From JAJCYK01 sp965212195 (GTDB lineage Bacteria; Bacteroidota; Bacteroidia; Cytophagales; Cyclobacteriaceae): a stretch of 64,000 nt of DNA. Numbering within the stretch: position 1 is the stretch's first letter; every line of letters begins with the position of its first letter. Both the position numbers and the translations under genes were made by a program. Positions 1-9,823 of this stretch are shown one piece after another. The notes beneath the pieces are model-generated. The model saw only the letters and a list, made by a program, of their open reading frames with translations, did not search any database and was not told the origin of the DNA. The stretch covers positions 248,001-312,000 of the forward strand of contig CBDBUW010000010.1 of NCBI GenBank assembly GCA_965212195.1, given 5' to 3'.

Positions 1-425
1 ACCAGGCTACCGGTAAAGGAAATGCTGCCCACGAATAAGGCAAAGAACGTAGTGATCATTTGACCGCTCATTAAGGGTTCACCTGCGGGGTGGTTATAGA
101 ATTCAACAATGGAGATCAGCATGGCACAAGCGCCACCCAGGCCATTGAAAAGGCTAACCATTTCCGGCATAGCAGTCATTTTGATCTTCCGGGCCACGGT
201 CAGGCCAATAGCGGTTCCCACCACCATTCCTCCGGCGATCCAGCCATAATTATTGGCCCCGGCCTCCAGGGGAGTTAGTAAGGTCACGATAATAGCACCG
301 ATCATACCAGCTGCCGCCAGTAAGTTACCGGTACGTGCGCTATCGGGGTGACTAAGCTTTTTAAGTCCTATAATAAACAGGGCAATACAAATGAGGTATA
401 TGAGATTGGTGGTGGTGCCTTCCAA
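1..425 (-). CDS. pntB: NAD(P) transhydrogenase subunit beta, 5' part only
   Basis: Reverse-strand reading frame that runs off the left edge of the window, so the C-terminal part (including the NADP-binding domain) is missing. The visible ~141 residues are hydrophobic and include LKKLSHPDSARTGN, EAGANNYGWIAGGM and VSLFNGLGGACA, typical of the membrane domain of PntB. PntB forms the proton channel and NADP(H) site of the inner-membrane enzyme that couples proton entry to hydride transfer from NADH to NADP+. No ATG is available: an in-frame stop lies at 438-440 and the best start is TTG at 425. It is the third gene of the operon, 19 bases after pntAB. Confidence 0.9.
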   Translation of the reverse strand, partial: MEGTTTNLIYLICIALFIIGLKKLSHPDSARTGNLLAAAGMIGAIIVTLLTPLEAGANNYGWIAGGMVVGTAIGLTVARKIKMTAMPEMVSLFNGLGGACAMLISIVEFYNHPAGEPLMSGQMITTFFALFVGSISFTGSL

Positions 426-444
426 AATAGTGTCGGTTTAAAGT

Positions 445-756
445 CTATTTTTTCTTTTTCTTAAACATTTCAAGCATGCGGTTGGTCACGGCAAATCCAC
501 CGGCAACGTTGATCATGGCCAGTAAAATCCCGAAGAAACCTAGAATTAATATGGGATAGTCATCGGCAGCAGCCTGTCGGATCAGTAGTATGGCTCCAAT
601 TATCACCACGCCGCTAATAGCATTAGCGCCTGACATCAGGGGAGTGTGCAGGACCGTGGGCACATTGGAAATCACTTCTGTTCCCAGAAATATTATAAAG
701 ACCAGGATATAGATCATGGTCAGGTTTTCAGTAATAAAATTTAGCAAAAGTTCCAT
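445..756 (-). CDS. pntAB: NAD(P) transhydrogenase subunit alpha, membrane part (PntAB)
   Basis: A 103-residue membrane protein with about three hydrophobic helices and a lysine-rich C-terminal tail (FKKKKK). The motif VPTVLHTPLMSGANAISG is the signature of the membrane segment of the alpha chain. In E. coli this segment is fused to the soluble NAD-binding part; here, as in many Bacteroidota and alphaproteobacteria, it is a separate gene (three-subunit type). It lies 9 bases after pntAA and just before pntB, so the three are surely co-transcribed. Start ATG at 756. Confidence 0.93.
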   Translation of the reverse strand: MELLLNFITENLTMIYILVFIIFLGTEVISNVPTVLHTPLMSGANAISGVVIIGAILLIRQAAADDYPILILGFFGILLAMINVAGGFAVTNRMLEMFKKKKK

Positions 757-765
757 GAGAATCGA

Positions 766-1869
766 TTATTGACTGTAACGCGCCTGCCCATCATGGGCAA
801 TGCAGCTGGATTTCAGGATCTCATTTTCCAAATCCAGGTTCAACTCCCCTTCTTCAGAAATAAAGACCTTTAGATAATTCATTATATTCTTGGCAAACAA
901 CTGACTGGCGTGCATAGGTACATCCTGTGCCAGATTGGAGTTACCAATGATAGTGACTCCGTGAGCCTCCACCACTTGCTGATCTTCGCTAAGCTCACAA
1001 TTGCCCCCGGTGGAGGAGGCCAGGTCGATGATAACCGCCCCCGGTTTCATTTTTTGAACCGTATCTGCAGTTACCAGTATGGGAGCGGGCTTGCCCCTTA
1101 ATTGGGCGGTGGTCACAATTACATCGGCCTTTTCTGCTTTCTCCCGGATCAATTCCTGCTGCTTTTGCTGGTATTCCGCAGTTTGCTCCACCGCATATCC
1201 GCCCGCTTCCTTATCATCTTGAGCTCCTTCTACCATGACGAACTTAGCACCCAGACTTTCAACTTCCTCTTTAGCTGCCAGGCGTGTATCAAAAGCTTCC
1301 ACCACTCCGCCAATCCTTTTGGCGGTAGCGATAGCTTGCAGGCCAGCCACTCCCGCTCCCAGCACTAAAACCTTAGCTGGTGGTATGGTGCCAGCGGCCG
1401 TAGTGAGCATAGGAAAATAGCGAGGCAAGTAATCAGCAGCCAGCAATACTGCCTTATATCCAGCAATAGAAGCCATGGAAGATAAAACATCCATGGACTG
1501 AGCCAGTGTTATCCTGGGTATCATGTCCAGGCTCAAGGCCGTAACTTGCCTTTGTGCCAGTTCCTGGGCAACCTCAGGACGGTTAAAAGGTTCAAATGAG
1601 GAAATTACTACCGCCTGGGGTTTGAGTTGATCATAGACCTCCTGGCTGGGTGGAGTGAGGGTGATCAGCATATCGGCGTTTTGCAATACCGCAGAACGCT
1701 GCACAATCTCCGCTCCGCTATCTTTAAAGTCGGAATCTGAAATGGCTGATGCCACCCCAGCATCTTGCTCCACCATTACCTTAACGTTCCAATCTTGTAA
1801 TTGCTTTACTATGTCCGGGACTAATGCCACCCTGCGGTCGGAGGGTTCCTTGAGGATACCAATCTGCAT
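766..1869 (-). CDS. pntAA: NAD(P) transhydrogenase subunit alpha, NAD-binding part (PntAA)
   Basis: A 367-residue soluble protein of the alanine dehydrogenase/PNT family. It begins with MQIGILKEP and carries the Rossmann loop VLVLGAGVAGLQA followed by an acidic strand end (EAFDTR), which binds NAD(H). The 'RGKPAPILVT' and 'GAVIIDLASSTGGNCE' stretches match the family's second domain. It docks on the membrane subunits encoded next and donates hydride from NADH. First gene of the pntAA-pntAB-pntB operon; length is normal for a split alpha subunit. Confidence 0.95.
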   Translation of the reverse strand: MQIGILKEPSDRRVALVPDIVKQLQDWNVKVMVEQDAGVASAISDSDFKDSGAEIVQRSAVLQNADMLITLTPPSQEVYDQLKPQAVVISSFEPFNRPEVAQELAQRQVTALSLDMIPRITLAQSMDVLSSMASIAGYKAVLLAADYLPRYFPMLTTAAGTIPPAKVLVLGAGVAGLQAIATAKRIGGVVEAFDTRLAAKEEVESLGAKFVMVEGAQDDKEAGGYAVEQTAEYQQKQQELIREKAEKADVIVTTAQLRGKPAPILVTADTVQKMKPGAVIIDLASSTGGNCELSEDQQVVEAHGVTIIGNSNLAQDVPMHASQLFAKNIMNYLKVFISEEGELNLDLENEILKSSCIAHDGQARYSQ

Positions 1870-1950
1870 ATAGCTGTGCGTTAATTTCTAAGCGGTCCAA
1901 TATATAGAAAGCCCTGCAAATTTAAAACCCTCCCCAGGTATTTAAAATGC

Positions 1951-3201
1951 TCATTCCTGAAAGGCACTGGGGAAAGCACTTTTTGGCAAAAGGCTCAGCA
2001 TGATTGGTAAGGTGATAAATGTAAAGGGCAAGGCGATTATTACAAAGGTAGGAATGGTTTTTAAAATATCCATTAACTGCTCACTAACAACCTGTTTTTC
2101 AGTCTCAGTTAATGCGCGTTTACGACTCTTGTCCAGTAAGGCTACCAGTTCTTTGCTCTCCCTAATTTCCTGAACTACGTAATCCTTATTTTTATTGATG
2201 AAGGATTTCAGTCTACGTACAAAACGATTACTCACCCGTTCCATATTGTGTTTACCCAAAAGGTAGTGCATGCCTTGCCAGTTGTCCAGCACAAAACTTT
2301 CAACTGCCAGCAGGCTACTGGAGATATCTTCATCGGTAAACTTCAGCTTTTTGCCAAGGGTCTGTACCAGCATATGCTCAGAGTCACTCATATCCTTGTC
2401 CGCCCAGGATACCAGAATAGCCATTTCCAGCAGATACTTTCGCAAGATCCAACTGTCAATCGGGGGCAGATGAACATGTTCCACATTCATGGGAGACTCC
2501 AGGAGTTCACGGGCCAGCGTTTGCTTTTCAGGACTGAGATCTGCAGAATGCATAAAAAATTCAAAGAGTGATCGTTCCTCTTTTTTAATATCCTGGTCGG
2601 CGTAGGCGGCCAAAGCCATTATTTCCAGTATGGCTAAACGCATGGCATCCTTTTCTTCCCTTATCCTGCGATTTGAGGAAGAACCCATGCCCTTTATCCA
2701 ACGTCCAAAATAATATACATCCAAAAACAACAGGCTGTTGTGGAATAGATTGGCCAGATAATTCTTTAACAAAGAGGTCTTAACAGTCAACCGTTTGGCA
2801 ATAAGGGTTTCGGCCAAATAATAAGGATCCTGGAAAGTGCTGGAAAGTCTTCCCTGGTAAAGATTCGGATAAATGTTCAGCAGGTAATCATTGATCTCCA
2901 AAACCAAATGATCGGTAACCTCTTGCTGTTGCTGATGTTCCAGGTGAAGGTGGAGGCTGCCCACATGCAGCAAGGATTCCGCAAAGATCACTTTCATTTT
3001 CTCCACTGCATCCAGGGTGTCCAGCTGGAATTCACTTGTAAGGGGGTGTTGGGCAGGATGTCCATACATTAAGCCTGTAGGTTGCAATAGACCATATATG
3101 ATCTCTTCGGATTCCGTCAACTCCGTCAGCGGTTCGGGCAGGTTACCAGCCGTTCTCTGCTCGCAGTACAAACGCAGCCATCCTTGAACATTGGGATTCA
3201 T
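1951..3201 (-). CDS. LETM1-like protein with TerB-like helical domain
   Basis: A 416-residue, mostly helical protein. The middle (about residues 180-300) resembles tellurite-resistance TerB-type domains (AILEIMALAAYADQDIKKEE, with its internal repeat EMAILVSWADKDMSDSE). The C-terminus has one hydrophobic hairpin ending LPIMLSLLPKSAFPSAF, which strongly resembles the membrane segment of LETM1 proteins (LLP...PSTF). Homologues are common in Bacteroidota but have no defined function there; mitochondrial LETM1 is a cation/proton exchange factor. Single gene; the upstream gene ends in a strong terminator. Function uncertain, family fairly sure. Confidence 0.75.
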   Translation of the reverse strand: MNPNVQGWLRLYCEQRTAGNLPEPLTELTESEEIIYGLLQPTGLMYGHPAQHPLTSEFQLDTLDAVEKMKVIFAESLLHVGSLHLHLEHQQQQEVTDHLVLEINDYLLNIYPNLYQGRLSSTFQDPYYLAETLIAKRLTVKTSLLKNYLANLFHNSLLFLDVYYFGRWIKGMGSSSNRRIREEKDAMRLAILEIMALAAYADQDIKKEERSLFEFFMHSADLSPEKQTLARELLESPMNVEHVHLPPIDSWILRKYLLEMAILVSWADKDMSDSEHMLVQTLGKKLKFTDEDISSSLLAVESFVLDNWQGMHYLLGKHNMERVSNRFVRRLKSFINKNKDYVVQEIRESKELVALLDKSRKRALTETEKQVVSEQLMDILKTIPTFVIIALPFTFITLPIMLSLLPKSAFPSAFQE

Positions 3202-3227
3202 ACCCTAAATTAATCCAACTTGACTTC

Positions 3228-3268
3228 AAATAAAAAATGCCCGTTGACAGAACGGGCATTTTTTATTT
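3228..3268 (-). terminator. Perfect 18-bp stem terminator
   Basis: Arms 3228-3245 and 3251-3268 are exact reverse complements (core AACGGGCATTTTTTATTT), with a 5-base loop. The GC-rich tip with A and T tracts on either side makes it a bidirectional intrinsic terminator. It lies just after the stop of the beta-barrel gene 3284-4036 and before the LETM1-like gene. Confidence 0.9.
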
Positions 3269-3283
3269 CACGTATATTTCATT

Positions 3284-4036
3284 CTACCTGCTTCCAAGAG
3301 CTGCCAAACTGAGACAGGCCGTTAGGGCAAAAGCTCTATTGAAGTCGTCATAGCTTTCTACGCTTTGTTCGAAGTCATTGACATTGGCAAGTCCATGAAA
3401 ATAGGACAACCCCAGGGTTAAATACTGCGATACTTTATAGTAGACCCCTAGCTTAAGCCCGAAATCAACGCCTTTCACAAAATCCTTTATGTCTTCATCA
3501 AAATCGTCCCCCTTGTCCTTGGCACTTATCAGAAACCCTATATAAGGTCCCAGACCTACCATTAGATTAGCGGTTATGGCATACATTAACATAATGGGGA
3601 GCATGATATACCCTAAGCGGGTGCTGCCATCGGAACTACTGTTAGCCCATTTACTACCCAGGCCGATATAGAACAATTCCGGCATGAGCATAATATTGGC
3701 GCTGATAGCGTAGAGCATATAAACACCCAAGAGGAAACTACCCCGATAATCGTGCTGGTCACTGAAATCACCACCCAGGGTACTCATGACAAATCCTGCT
3801 AAGATGCCGAACTTCAGGGTTTCTTCATCTTGGGGAGCCAATGCCGGCTCTTCATCAAATACCGAGGGGAACTCCGATTTGAAGGTTTCGGGATCCCCTA
3901 CCTGCACCCCAAGCTGAACTTGGTCCCCATAGGTTTTGTAGGTTGGTTTGTCGACGGACAACCCCAGCTGAATGCCGGAGGCCATCATGGCATTGCAGAT
4001 CAGCAAGGCGCATGCGGTTAATAGCAGTTGCTTCAT
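3284..4036 (-). CDS. Outer-membrane beta-barrel protein
   Basis: 250 residues with an N-terminal signal peptide (MKQLLLTACALLICNAMMASG). The mature part is made of alternating amphipathic strands with glycines and aromatics (FGILAGFVMSTLGGDF, LMVGLGPYIGFLISAKDKGDDF, FGLKLGVYYKVSQYLTLGLSY), the layout of the PorT/OMP_b-brl family of Bacteroidota. It probably sits in the outer membrane as an 8- to 10-stranded barrel; its role is unknown. It ends in the strong terminator at 3228-3268. The 209 bases upstream up to 4245 are AT-rich and probably hold its promoter. Confidence 0.8.
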   Translation of the reverse strand: MKQLLLTACALLICNAMMASGIQLGLSVDKPTYKTYGDQVQLGVQVGDPETFKSEFPSVFDEEPALAPQDEETLKFGILAGFVMSTLGGDFSDQHDYRGSFLLGVYMLYAISANIMLMPELFYIGLGSKWANSSSDGSTRLGYIMLPIMLMYAITANLMVGLGPYIGFLISAKDKGDDFDEDIKDFVKGVDFGLKLGVYYKVSQYLTLGLSYFHGLANVNDFEQSVESYDDFNRAFALTACLSLAALGSR

Positions 4037-4245
4037 AGTTTTCTTGGTTAATGGTTATAGATCTTCGATGGTTTGGATCTGCTTTAATATAGCAATATTA
4101 TATGATTATTGCAATATTGATTATTATTTTTCCAAGTAGACGCTGTAATAATCTCCACGTTTTCAATAAATTAGTAATGGTTACTTTACAAATACCATAA
4201 AGCAAGGGATTGCAGGTAGCTGAGGTAATTCGGTGATTTAGGGGC

Positions 4246-6276
4246 TCAATCCTGTATGGTAACCGGAACGTCTTGTGGTTGCTTAGGCCGCACCTTCACT
4301 GCCCACAATCCGGTGTTCATGTCAGTAAAAAAGACATGGCCCTTATAAGGACGGGCACCCCAGGTCATGGCCATATTGGGGACCTTCCCTTGAGGATCCC
4401 GAGGCACAAAATAGCCGATCTCCCTTCCCTGCTGGTAAAGATCACCCATCAATTCACCGCTTATATCCACCACTCTCACACCTCCCGTATAATAACCGAT
4501 ATACAGGGTTTCATCTTCTACCCAGTAGTTGTGTGCTCCCGCTTCCGGTACTTGGTAGCTGGCCACTTCTACGGGATTGTCCTTGTCGGTCCAGTCGATG
4601 AAATGAATATACCCTCGAGGTTGCAACGTTTCCGTCAAGCCTTTACTAAGCCATTGCAGGGGAAATATCTCATCTCCGGCAATCACATAAAATTTATTGG
4701 CCGAAGGACTGCGGAAAGGAAAGGTAGTATGATTGGCATCACCTGTTACCTTGGTTCGGGAGATCTCCACCGGATTGGCGGGGCTGCCGCCGGCTACTCC
4801 GTTCCCAATATCCACCATGATCACTCCATCGTTCCAGTTGGAAGAATAAGCGATGCCGTCTTCCACCCAAACGTCGTGGATGGCCCTGGCGGGGTTGTCA
4901 ATTTCGAAACGGCCCACCCGGTGAGGTTGGGTGGGATCAGAGATGTTAATGATCTCATAATGCTGACCATTGCTGAGTGCATAAACATGCTCTTGGTAGA
5001 TGAATAGGTTGTGAACACCTCCTGTAAGCCGGTCGTTGTATTGAGACAGGATCTCTACATTCCTGGGATTGGCCACATCAAGGATCACTATTCCATTCTT
5101 CCGGCTGGAGGCCCCCTCCCGACTTATGACGCAGATCTTACCGTCATCGGAGATTTTCACGTCATTCACATTGCGGGCATCTACCTGTATGCTGTCGATG
5201 CGCTGAATATTTACTGGATCAGTTATGTCCCAAAAATACGCCATTCCATCTGCGCTGAAGGTACCGGTAACGGCGTAGTCACGGCCATCCACACCTTCCC
5301 ATAACCAGAAATCCGTAGTGTGCTTGTTGGTAACCGTCCCCCTGCCGGTCACCTCAATATCCTGTTGTACGTTGCGCTCCACCACATTGATGGAGTAACT
5401 GGCAGTACGCCCTCCGGCAATGGCATTCACGGTATAGAAGCCTGGTCTTTCAGCCACAAAAGCCCCGTCGCCCCGTATCATAGCGCCGGGGCTACCCATG
5501 CTTTGAGCAGATGCGCTGGAGATACTGAAATTAACGGGTACCTCAATTTCCTTATTTTGCTCGTAGGTTTTGGCCTCGAAATAAACCACGTCTCCGGTTC
5601 TTGCCTGATCGTGGCTGGCGTTAAGGGTTATGTTGCTTACTTTAGTAGGTATTACTGTCAGGCTGTAGGTGGACGCTGCTTTGCCGATGGACGCACTAAT
5701 ACGTGTTTTCCCCGGTTTCAACAGGCGCAATTGATGAAAGGCATCTACTGTAGCTACCTGAGAGTTGGACGAAATCACTTTGGGGGCAGCGGCAACGATG
5801 GCCACCCCTTTTTCATCCAAAACCTCAAAGTCCAGTGAAATTACCGAGCCTTCCATGGCTTTAGGGGGAAGATCTTTAATGCTTATTTTGGCCGGAGCCC
5901 AGTTTTCCACCTTCACCTGCAGGTAATCGCGGAAGAATGCACCATCGGGGTTAAGCCAAAAGACCGCTAAATTATAGGTGCCCACGGACATGCCGCTAAT
6001 ATTTCCTAGAGTATCCGCCAAAGCCCCACTGGAAGGCACCACGCCACTACTGCGCAAGGTAATGAACGAGAACTTTCCATTCTGCAGTTCCTGTCCGGCT
6101 TCATTGAAAGCCTTGATGTGAACCTGCCGGGTGTCCCCTACCTTCACCACCAATGGATTGGGTTCAATTACCAGGCGCTTTCCGGATTTAGAAGTGGCCG
6201 CCGGGTCTTGCGCTGGTACTAGCAAACTGGTTCCCACGAACAATATCAGGCAGAAAAATAATTTGAATCGCATCAT
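4246..6276 (-). CDS. Secreted LVIVD-repeat protein with Ig-like domains
   Basis: Secreted protein of ~676 residues. A signal peptide (MMRFKLFFCLILFVGTSLLVPAQ region) is followed by Ig-like/BIG2-type strands (about residues 25-300, e.g. KLVIEPNPLVVKVGDTRQVHIKA). The rest is a beta-propeller of LVIVD repeats (VISREGASSRKNGIVILDVANP, INISDPTQPHRVGRFEID, IHFIDWTDKDNPVEVASYQV, RVVDISGELMGD). LVIVD proteins are cell-surface or periplasmic and of unknown substrate. The longest frame begins at a TTG (6288), but the ATG at 6276 puts the signal peptide at the N-terminus, so that start is preferred. Transcribed divergently from the HTTM gene. Confidence 0.8.
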   Translation of the reverse strand: MMRFKLFFCLILFVGTSLLVPAQDPAATSKSGKRLVIEPNPLVVKVGDTRQVHIKAFNEAGQELQNGKFSFITLRSSGVVPSSGALADTLGNISGMSVGTYNLAVFWLNPDGAFFRDYLQVKVENWAPAKISIKDLPPKAMEGSVISLDFEVLDEKGVAIVAAAPKVISSNSQVATVDAFHQLRLLKPGKTRISASIGKAASTYSLTVIPTKVSNITLNASHDQARTGDVVYFEAKTYEQNKEIEVPVNFSISSASAQSMGSPGAMIRGDGAFVAERPGFYTVNAIAGGRTASYSINVVERNVQQDIEVTGRGTVTNKHTTDFWLWEGVDGRDYAVTGTFSADGMAYFWDITDPVNIQRIDSIQVDARNVNDVKISDDGKICVISREGASSRKNGIVILDVANPRNVEILSQYNDRLTGGVHNLFIYQEHVYALSNGQHYEIINISDPTQPHRVGRFEIDNPARAIHDVWVEDGIAYSSNWNDGVIMVDIGNGVAGGSPANPVEISRTKVTGDANHTTFPFRSPSANKFYVIAGDEIFPLQWLSKGLTETLQPRGYIHFIDWTDKDNPVEVASYQVPEAGAHNYWVEDETLYIGYYTGGVRVVDISGELMGDLYQQGREIGYFVPRDPQGKVPNMAMTWGARPYKGHVFFTDMNTGLWAVKVRPKQPQDVPVTIQD

Positions 6277-6471
6277 AATTTTAAGCAACTAGGTGTTTTA
6301 TAAATGTAATAAAATTTCCCAAAGCAGGTAATGAACCACATTGATTTCGGTGGGCTAAACAGTAGGGCCCACAAAGACCGCTTTCCACTAAATATTTTAA
6401 TTTGATATTGCCCAATTAAATTCCCCGGAAATAATTAATATTCCGCAGTAATCCAGGCTTCAATTTTTTTC

Positions 6472-7770
6472 GTGCTCAACCAACTCCATCAACCCGTCCA
6501 TAATTCCCCTTTGATTTTCTTTCGCTGGGCCTTTGGTTTTTTAGTAGCCGCAGAATGCTGGGGTGCTATTCTCACCGGCTGGGTGAAAAATGCCATGATA
6601 GAACCGGTCTTTAATTTCACCTTTATTGGATTTGAATGGCTGCAACCACTGCCCGGGTACGGCATGTATGGCTATTACTTCCTCATGGGATCTTTGGGAC
6701 TGTTGATAATGGCAGGGTTCTATTACCGGGCCAGTCTCAGTTTGTTTACCCTAATGTGGTGGGGTAGTTACCTCATGCAAAAGTCCTTCTACAACAACCA
6801 CTATTATTTACTTATCCTGTTTTGCCTGGTGATGTTGATTGTTCCGGCTCACCATAACGCTTCCCATGATGCCCGAAGACTTCCTCATATTCGCAGTAAC
6901 TTTTGTCCGGTTTGGTGCATTCGGATCTTTCAATTACTCTTATTGGTGGTGTATACCTATGCGGGTGTGGCCAAGCTCTATCCGGGCTGGTGGGAAGGTC
7001 ATTTTATTGGGGTAGCGCTCCAGCACAAGCAACATTGGCCACTGATCGGACCTCTACTGCAAAGCCCTATACTACAAAAGATGATCATTGTGGGTGGTAT
7101 TGTGTACGACCTTTCCATAGTTCCCCTGCTGTTAACAAGAAAAACCCGTAAAGTAGCGGTAGCAGCTTCCGTAGTATTTCATCTTTTTAACTCCATTGTA
7201 TTTGGTATAGGAATTTTTCCATACTTAATGTTGGCCTGCCTCATGTTCTTTATTCCTGTGGACAAATTGGGGGATAAATGGCTGCCCAAAGTGAAAGAGG
7301 AGCCTTCCGAATTGCCTCAAATGTCCAAGGTATTGCAGGTAGGACTAGCTGCATTCTTTATCTTACAAGTGGCCTTGCCCCTGCGCCATCATCTTTTTGA
7401 GGGAAACGTGTTACGCACTGAAGAAGGGCACCGCATGTCCTGGCGTATGATGCTTCGCACCAAATCGGGATTTGTGAGGTTTAAGGTAGTGGATCTGGAC
7501 AAAGGAGACTCTAAATTGGTTCACCCCAATGAATACCTCACCCCCAAACAAACGGCCCGCTTAGCTACCCATCCGGACATGATCTGGCAGTTTAGCCGCT
7601 TTCTGCAACGGGAATATGAAAAACAAGGCTCGCCCAACCTTGAGATTTACGCCATTGGGCAGGTCAGTATCAATGGTGGTGAGATGCTGCCCATGATCGA
7701 TCCCCAAACGGACTTGCTGACAGTGGATTGGCACAGGTTTAAGCATAAGCCCTGGATTTTGACCGATTAG
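6472..7770 (+). CDS. HTTM-domain membrane protein (gamma-carboxylase-like)
   Basis: 432 residues. The N-terminal two thirds hold about six to eight hydrophobic helices, with motifs of the HTTM (horizontally transferred transmembrane) domain related to vitamin-K-dependent gamma-carboxylase: FFRWAFGFLVAAECWGAI, NHYYLLILFCLVM, YAGVAKLYPGWW. The C-terminal soluble part (about residues 300-432) resembles the lumenal part of the carboxylase family (RMSWRMMLRTKSG, PDMIWQFSRFLQREYEK). Bacterial members have unproven activity. The start is GTG at 6472; no upstream in-frame ATG fits. Divergent promoters with the LVIVD gene lie in 6277-6471. Confidence 0.8.
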   Translation: MLNQLHQPVHNSPLIFFRWAFGFLVAAECWGAILTGWVKNAMIEPVFNFTFIGFEWLQPLPGYGMYGYYFLMGSLGLLIMAGFYYRASLSLFTLMWWGSYLMQKSFYNNHYYLLILFCLVMLIVPAHHNASHDARRLPHIRSNFCPVWCIRIFQLLLLVVYTYAGVAKLYPGWWEGHFIGVALQHKQHWPLIGPLLQSPILQKMIIVGGIVYDLSIVPLLLTRKTRKVAVAASVVFHLFNSIVFGIGIFPYLMLACLMFFIPVDKLGDKWLPKVKEEPSELPQMSKVLQVGLAAFFILQVALPLRHHLFEGNVLRTEEGHRMSWRMMLRTKSGFVRFKVVDLDKGDSKLVHPNEYLTPKQTARLATHPDMIWQFSRFLQREYEKQGSPNLEIYAIGQVSINGGEMLPMIDPQTDLLTVDWHRFKHKPWILTD

Positions 7771-7824
7771 CGAGGCTATCAATTATGGATTAAATGGTAT
7801 ATTGGAACTACACAAAAAGAAATT

Positions 7825-8601
7825 ATGAGTGCATCAGATCCATTTGATCAATTTGATCTTCATGGCAGCACCGCTCTCGTTACCGGCGCCAGTAAAGGGA
7901 TCGGAAAGTCCATAGCCCGCTCTTTGGGCCTGCAGGGAGCTCATGTCATTATAAGCAGTCGCAATCAGGAAACCCTGGACCAGGTGAAGCTTGAGTTCAA
8001 AGACCAGGGGATTGACTGCACGGCTATAGCTGCTAAGATCGGTGATCCTTTAAGCATGCAAAATCTGATGGAAGCGTCATTGAAGCAACAGGGAGAGGTG
8101 CACATTCTGGTCAACAATGCCGCTGCCAACCCTTCATTCGGCCCCTTGCTCAAAACCGACCAGGCTGTTTTTAATAAGATCCTGGAAGTGAATCTAAAAG
8201 GACCTCTGGAGTTGGCTAAGATGTGCTATCCGGGTATGAAAGACGCTGGGTGGGGTTCCGTGATCAATATAAGCAGTGTAGGGGGACTTTCACCGGAAAA
8301 CATGTTGGGGCTTTATAGTGTGAGCAAAGCGGCGCTGATCTCACTGACAAAGGTGCAAGCTAAGGAATGGGGACCTGATGGAATTCGATGCAATGTTATT
8401 TGTCCAGGACTCATAAAGACCAAGTTTAGTGAAGCTTTATGGAAAAATGATCCCATCCTACAACAGGTGTTGGCCAAGCAGCCTTTACCACGCATTGGGG
8501 AACCTGACGACGTGGCGGGCCTGGCCCTGCTGCTGGCGTCTAAGGCCGGAGCCTACTGTACCGGCGGGGTCTATACCGTAGATGGCGGCTATACCATCTA
8601 G
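7825..8601 (+). CDS. Short-chain dehydrogenase/reductase
   Basis: 258 residues, a classical SDR. The cofactor loop TGASKGIG is near residues 20-27, the NAG-type motif appears as VNNAAANP, and the catalytic pair is YSVSK at about residues 163-167. It ends with the usual GGVYTVDGGYTI. It oxidises or reduces an alcohol/ketone with NAD(P)(H). First gene of a five-gene operon on the plus strand; the acyl-CoA dehydrogenase begins 7 bases after its stop. The context suggests an acyl-CoA or hydroxyacid substrate, which is an inference. Confidence 0.9.
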   Translation: MSASDPFDQFDLHGSTALVTGASKGIGKSIARSLGLQGAHVIISSRNQETLDQVKLEFKDQGIDCTAIAAKIGDPLSMQNLMEASLKQQGEVHILVNNAAANPSFGPLLKTDQAVFNKILEVNLKGPLELAKMCYPGMKDAGWGSVINISSVGGLSPENMLGLYSVSKAALISLTKVQAKEWGPDGIRCNVICPGLIKTKFSEALWKNDPILQQVLAKQPLPRIGEPDDVAGLALLLASKAGAYCTGGVYTVDGGYTI

Positions 8602-8608
8602 TAATGCT

Positions 8609-9823
8609 ATGGATATATTCGATACCGATAAAAGCCGTGCCTTTTTGCCCCGTTACCGGGCATTCCTGGAAGAGGAGCTCATACCACAGGAAAATGCTCT
8701 CATGCAATTGCCTTTGGAAGAAACAGAGGCCGCTTTACAACCCTTACGTCAAGCAGCCAGACAAAGAGGACTTTGGAATCCCCATTTGGATCAATGGCAT
8801 GGAGGGCCTGATTTCTCGCTGGTGGAATTTGCACAAGTCAGTGAAGTACTGGGCATGAGCCCATTCGGTCACTATTGTTGCAACTGTCAGGCCCCTGATA
8901 TTGGCAATATGGAATTACTGCTGCACAATGCCTCGGAAGCATTGAAGAATAAGTACCTGAAACCATTGACCTACGGAGAGATTCGCAGCTGTTTCGCCAT
9001 GACAGAGCCTGAGCATGCCGGATCCAATCCCGTACACATGAGCAGCACTGCAGTGCTGGAAGATGATCATTATATCATTAACGGACACAAGTGGTTTACC
9101 ACCGCCGCCGACGGCGCGGCTTTTGTGATCGTGATGGCCATTACGGAACCTGAGGAAACCAATCCTTACGCCCGGGCCAGTATGCTGATAGTGCCCACGG
9201 ACACCCAGGGATTTGAAGTGGTGCGAAATATTCCCATTATGGGAGAAGCCGGTGGTGGGTATTTCAGCCATTCGGAGCTGCGTTTCCAACAGTGTTCAGT
9301 GCCCGCCGATCACCTGATCGGAACTCCTGGTACCGGGTTTACTCTGGCTCAAAAAAGGCTGGGGCCCGGACGCATTCATCACTGTATGCGCTGGATCGGA
9401 ATTTGCGAACGGGCTTTTCAGCTTATGTGCGAAAGAGCCAGCAGCCGGGAGCTGTCTCCGGGAGTTAAGCTAGGCTCACGGCAAACCATCCAGAACTGGA
9501 TCGCTGAAAGCCGCGCTCAGATCAATGCGGCGCGCTACCTGGTGCTTCATGCCGCTTACAAAATTGACCGCATGGGAGCCAAAGCGGCTAAGGAGGAGAT
9601 CTCAACCATTAAGTTTTTTGTAGCGGAAGTACTGCAAAGCGTACTGGATAGGGCTATTCAGGCACATGGGGCCTTAGGTATAACCGATGACAGCCTGCTG
9701 TCGTTTTGGTTCCGTCATGAGCGTGGTGCCCGCATCTACGACGGACCCGATGAGGTGCACAAGACAGTACTGGCCCGGGGTATTTTAAAGGGGTACGGCC
9801 TTGATATAAAAACCCATGAATGA
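8609..9823 (+). CDS. Acyl-CoA dehydrogenase family protein (ACAD10/11-like)
   Basis: About 404 residues. It has the flavin/substrate motifs SCFAMTEPEHAGSNP and IINGHKWFTTAADGA and the C-terminal signature RIYDGPDEVHKTVLARG, closest by eye to the dehydrogenase domain of ACAD10/ACAD11. It would dehydrogenate or rearrange an acyl-CoA using FAD. The reading frame is open back to an ATG at 8582 that overlaps the SDR gene by 20 bases; the ATG at 8609, 7 bases after the SDR stop, gives the normal family N-terminus and is preferred. It overlaps the following kinase gene by 8 bases. Confidence 0.9.
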   Translation: MDIFDTDKSRAFLPRYRAFLEEELIPQENALMQLPLEETEAALQPLRQAARQRGLWNPHLDQWHGGPDFSLVEFAQVSEVLGMSPFGHYCCNCQAPDIGNMELLLHNASEALKNKYLKPLTYGEIRSCFAMTEPEHAGSNPVHMSSTAVLEDDHYIINGHKWFTTAADGAAFVIVMAITEPEETNPYARASMLIVPTDTQGFEVVRNIPIMGEAGGGYFSHSELRFQQCSVPADHLIGTPGTGFTLAQKRLGPGRIHHCMRWIGICERAFQLMCERASSRELSPGVKLGSRQTIQNWIAESRAQINAARYLVLHAAYKIDRMGAKAAKEEISTIKFFVAEVLQSVLDRAIQAHGALGITDDSLLSFWFRHERGARIYDGPDEVHKTVLARGILKGYGLDIKTHE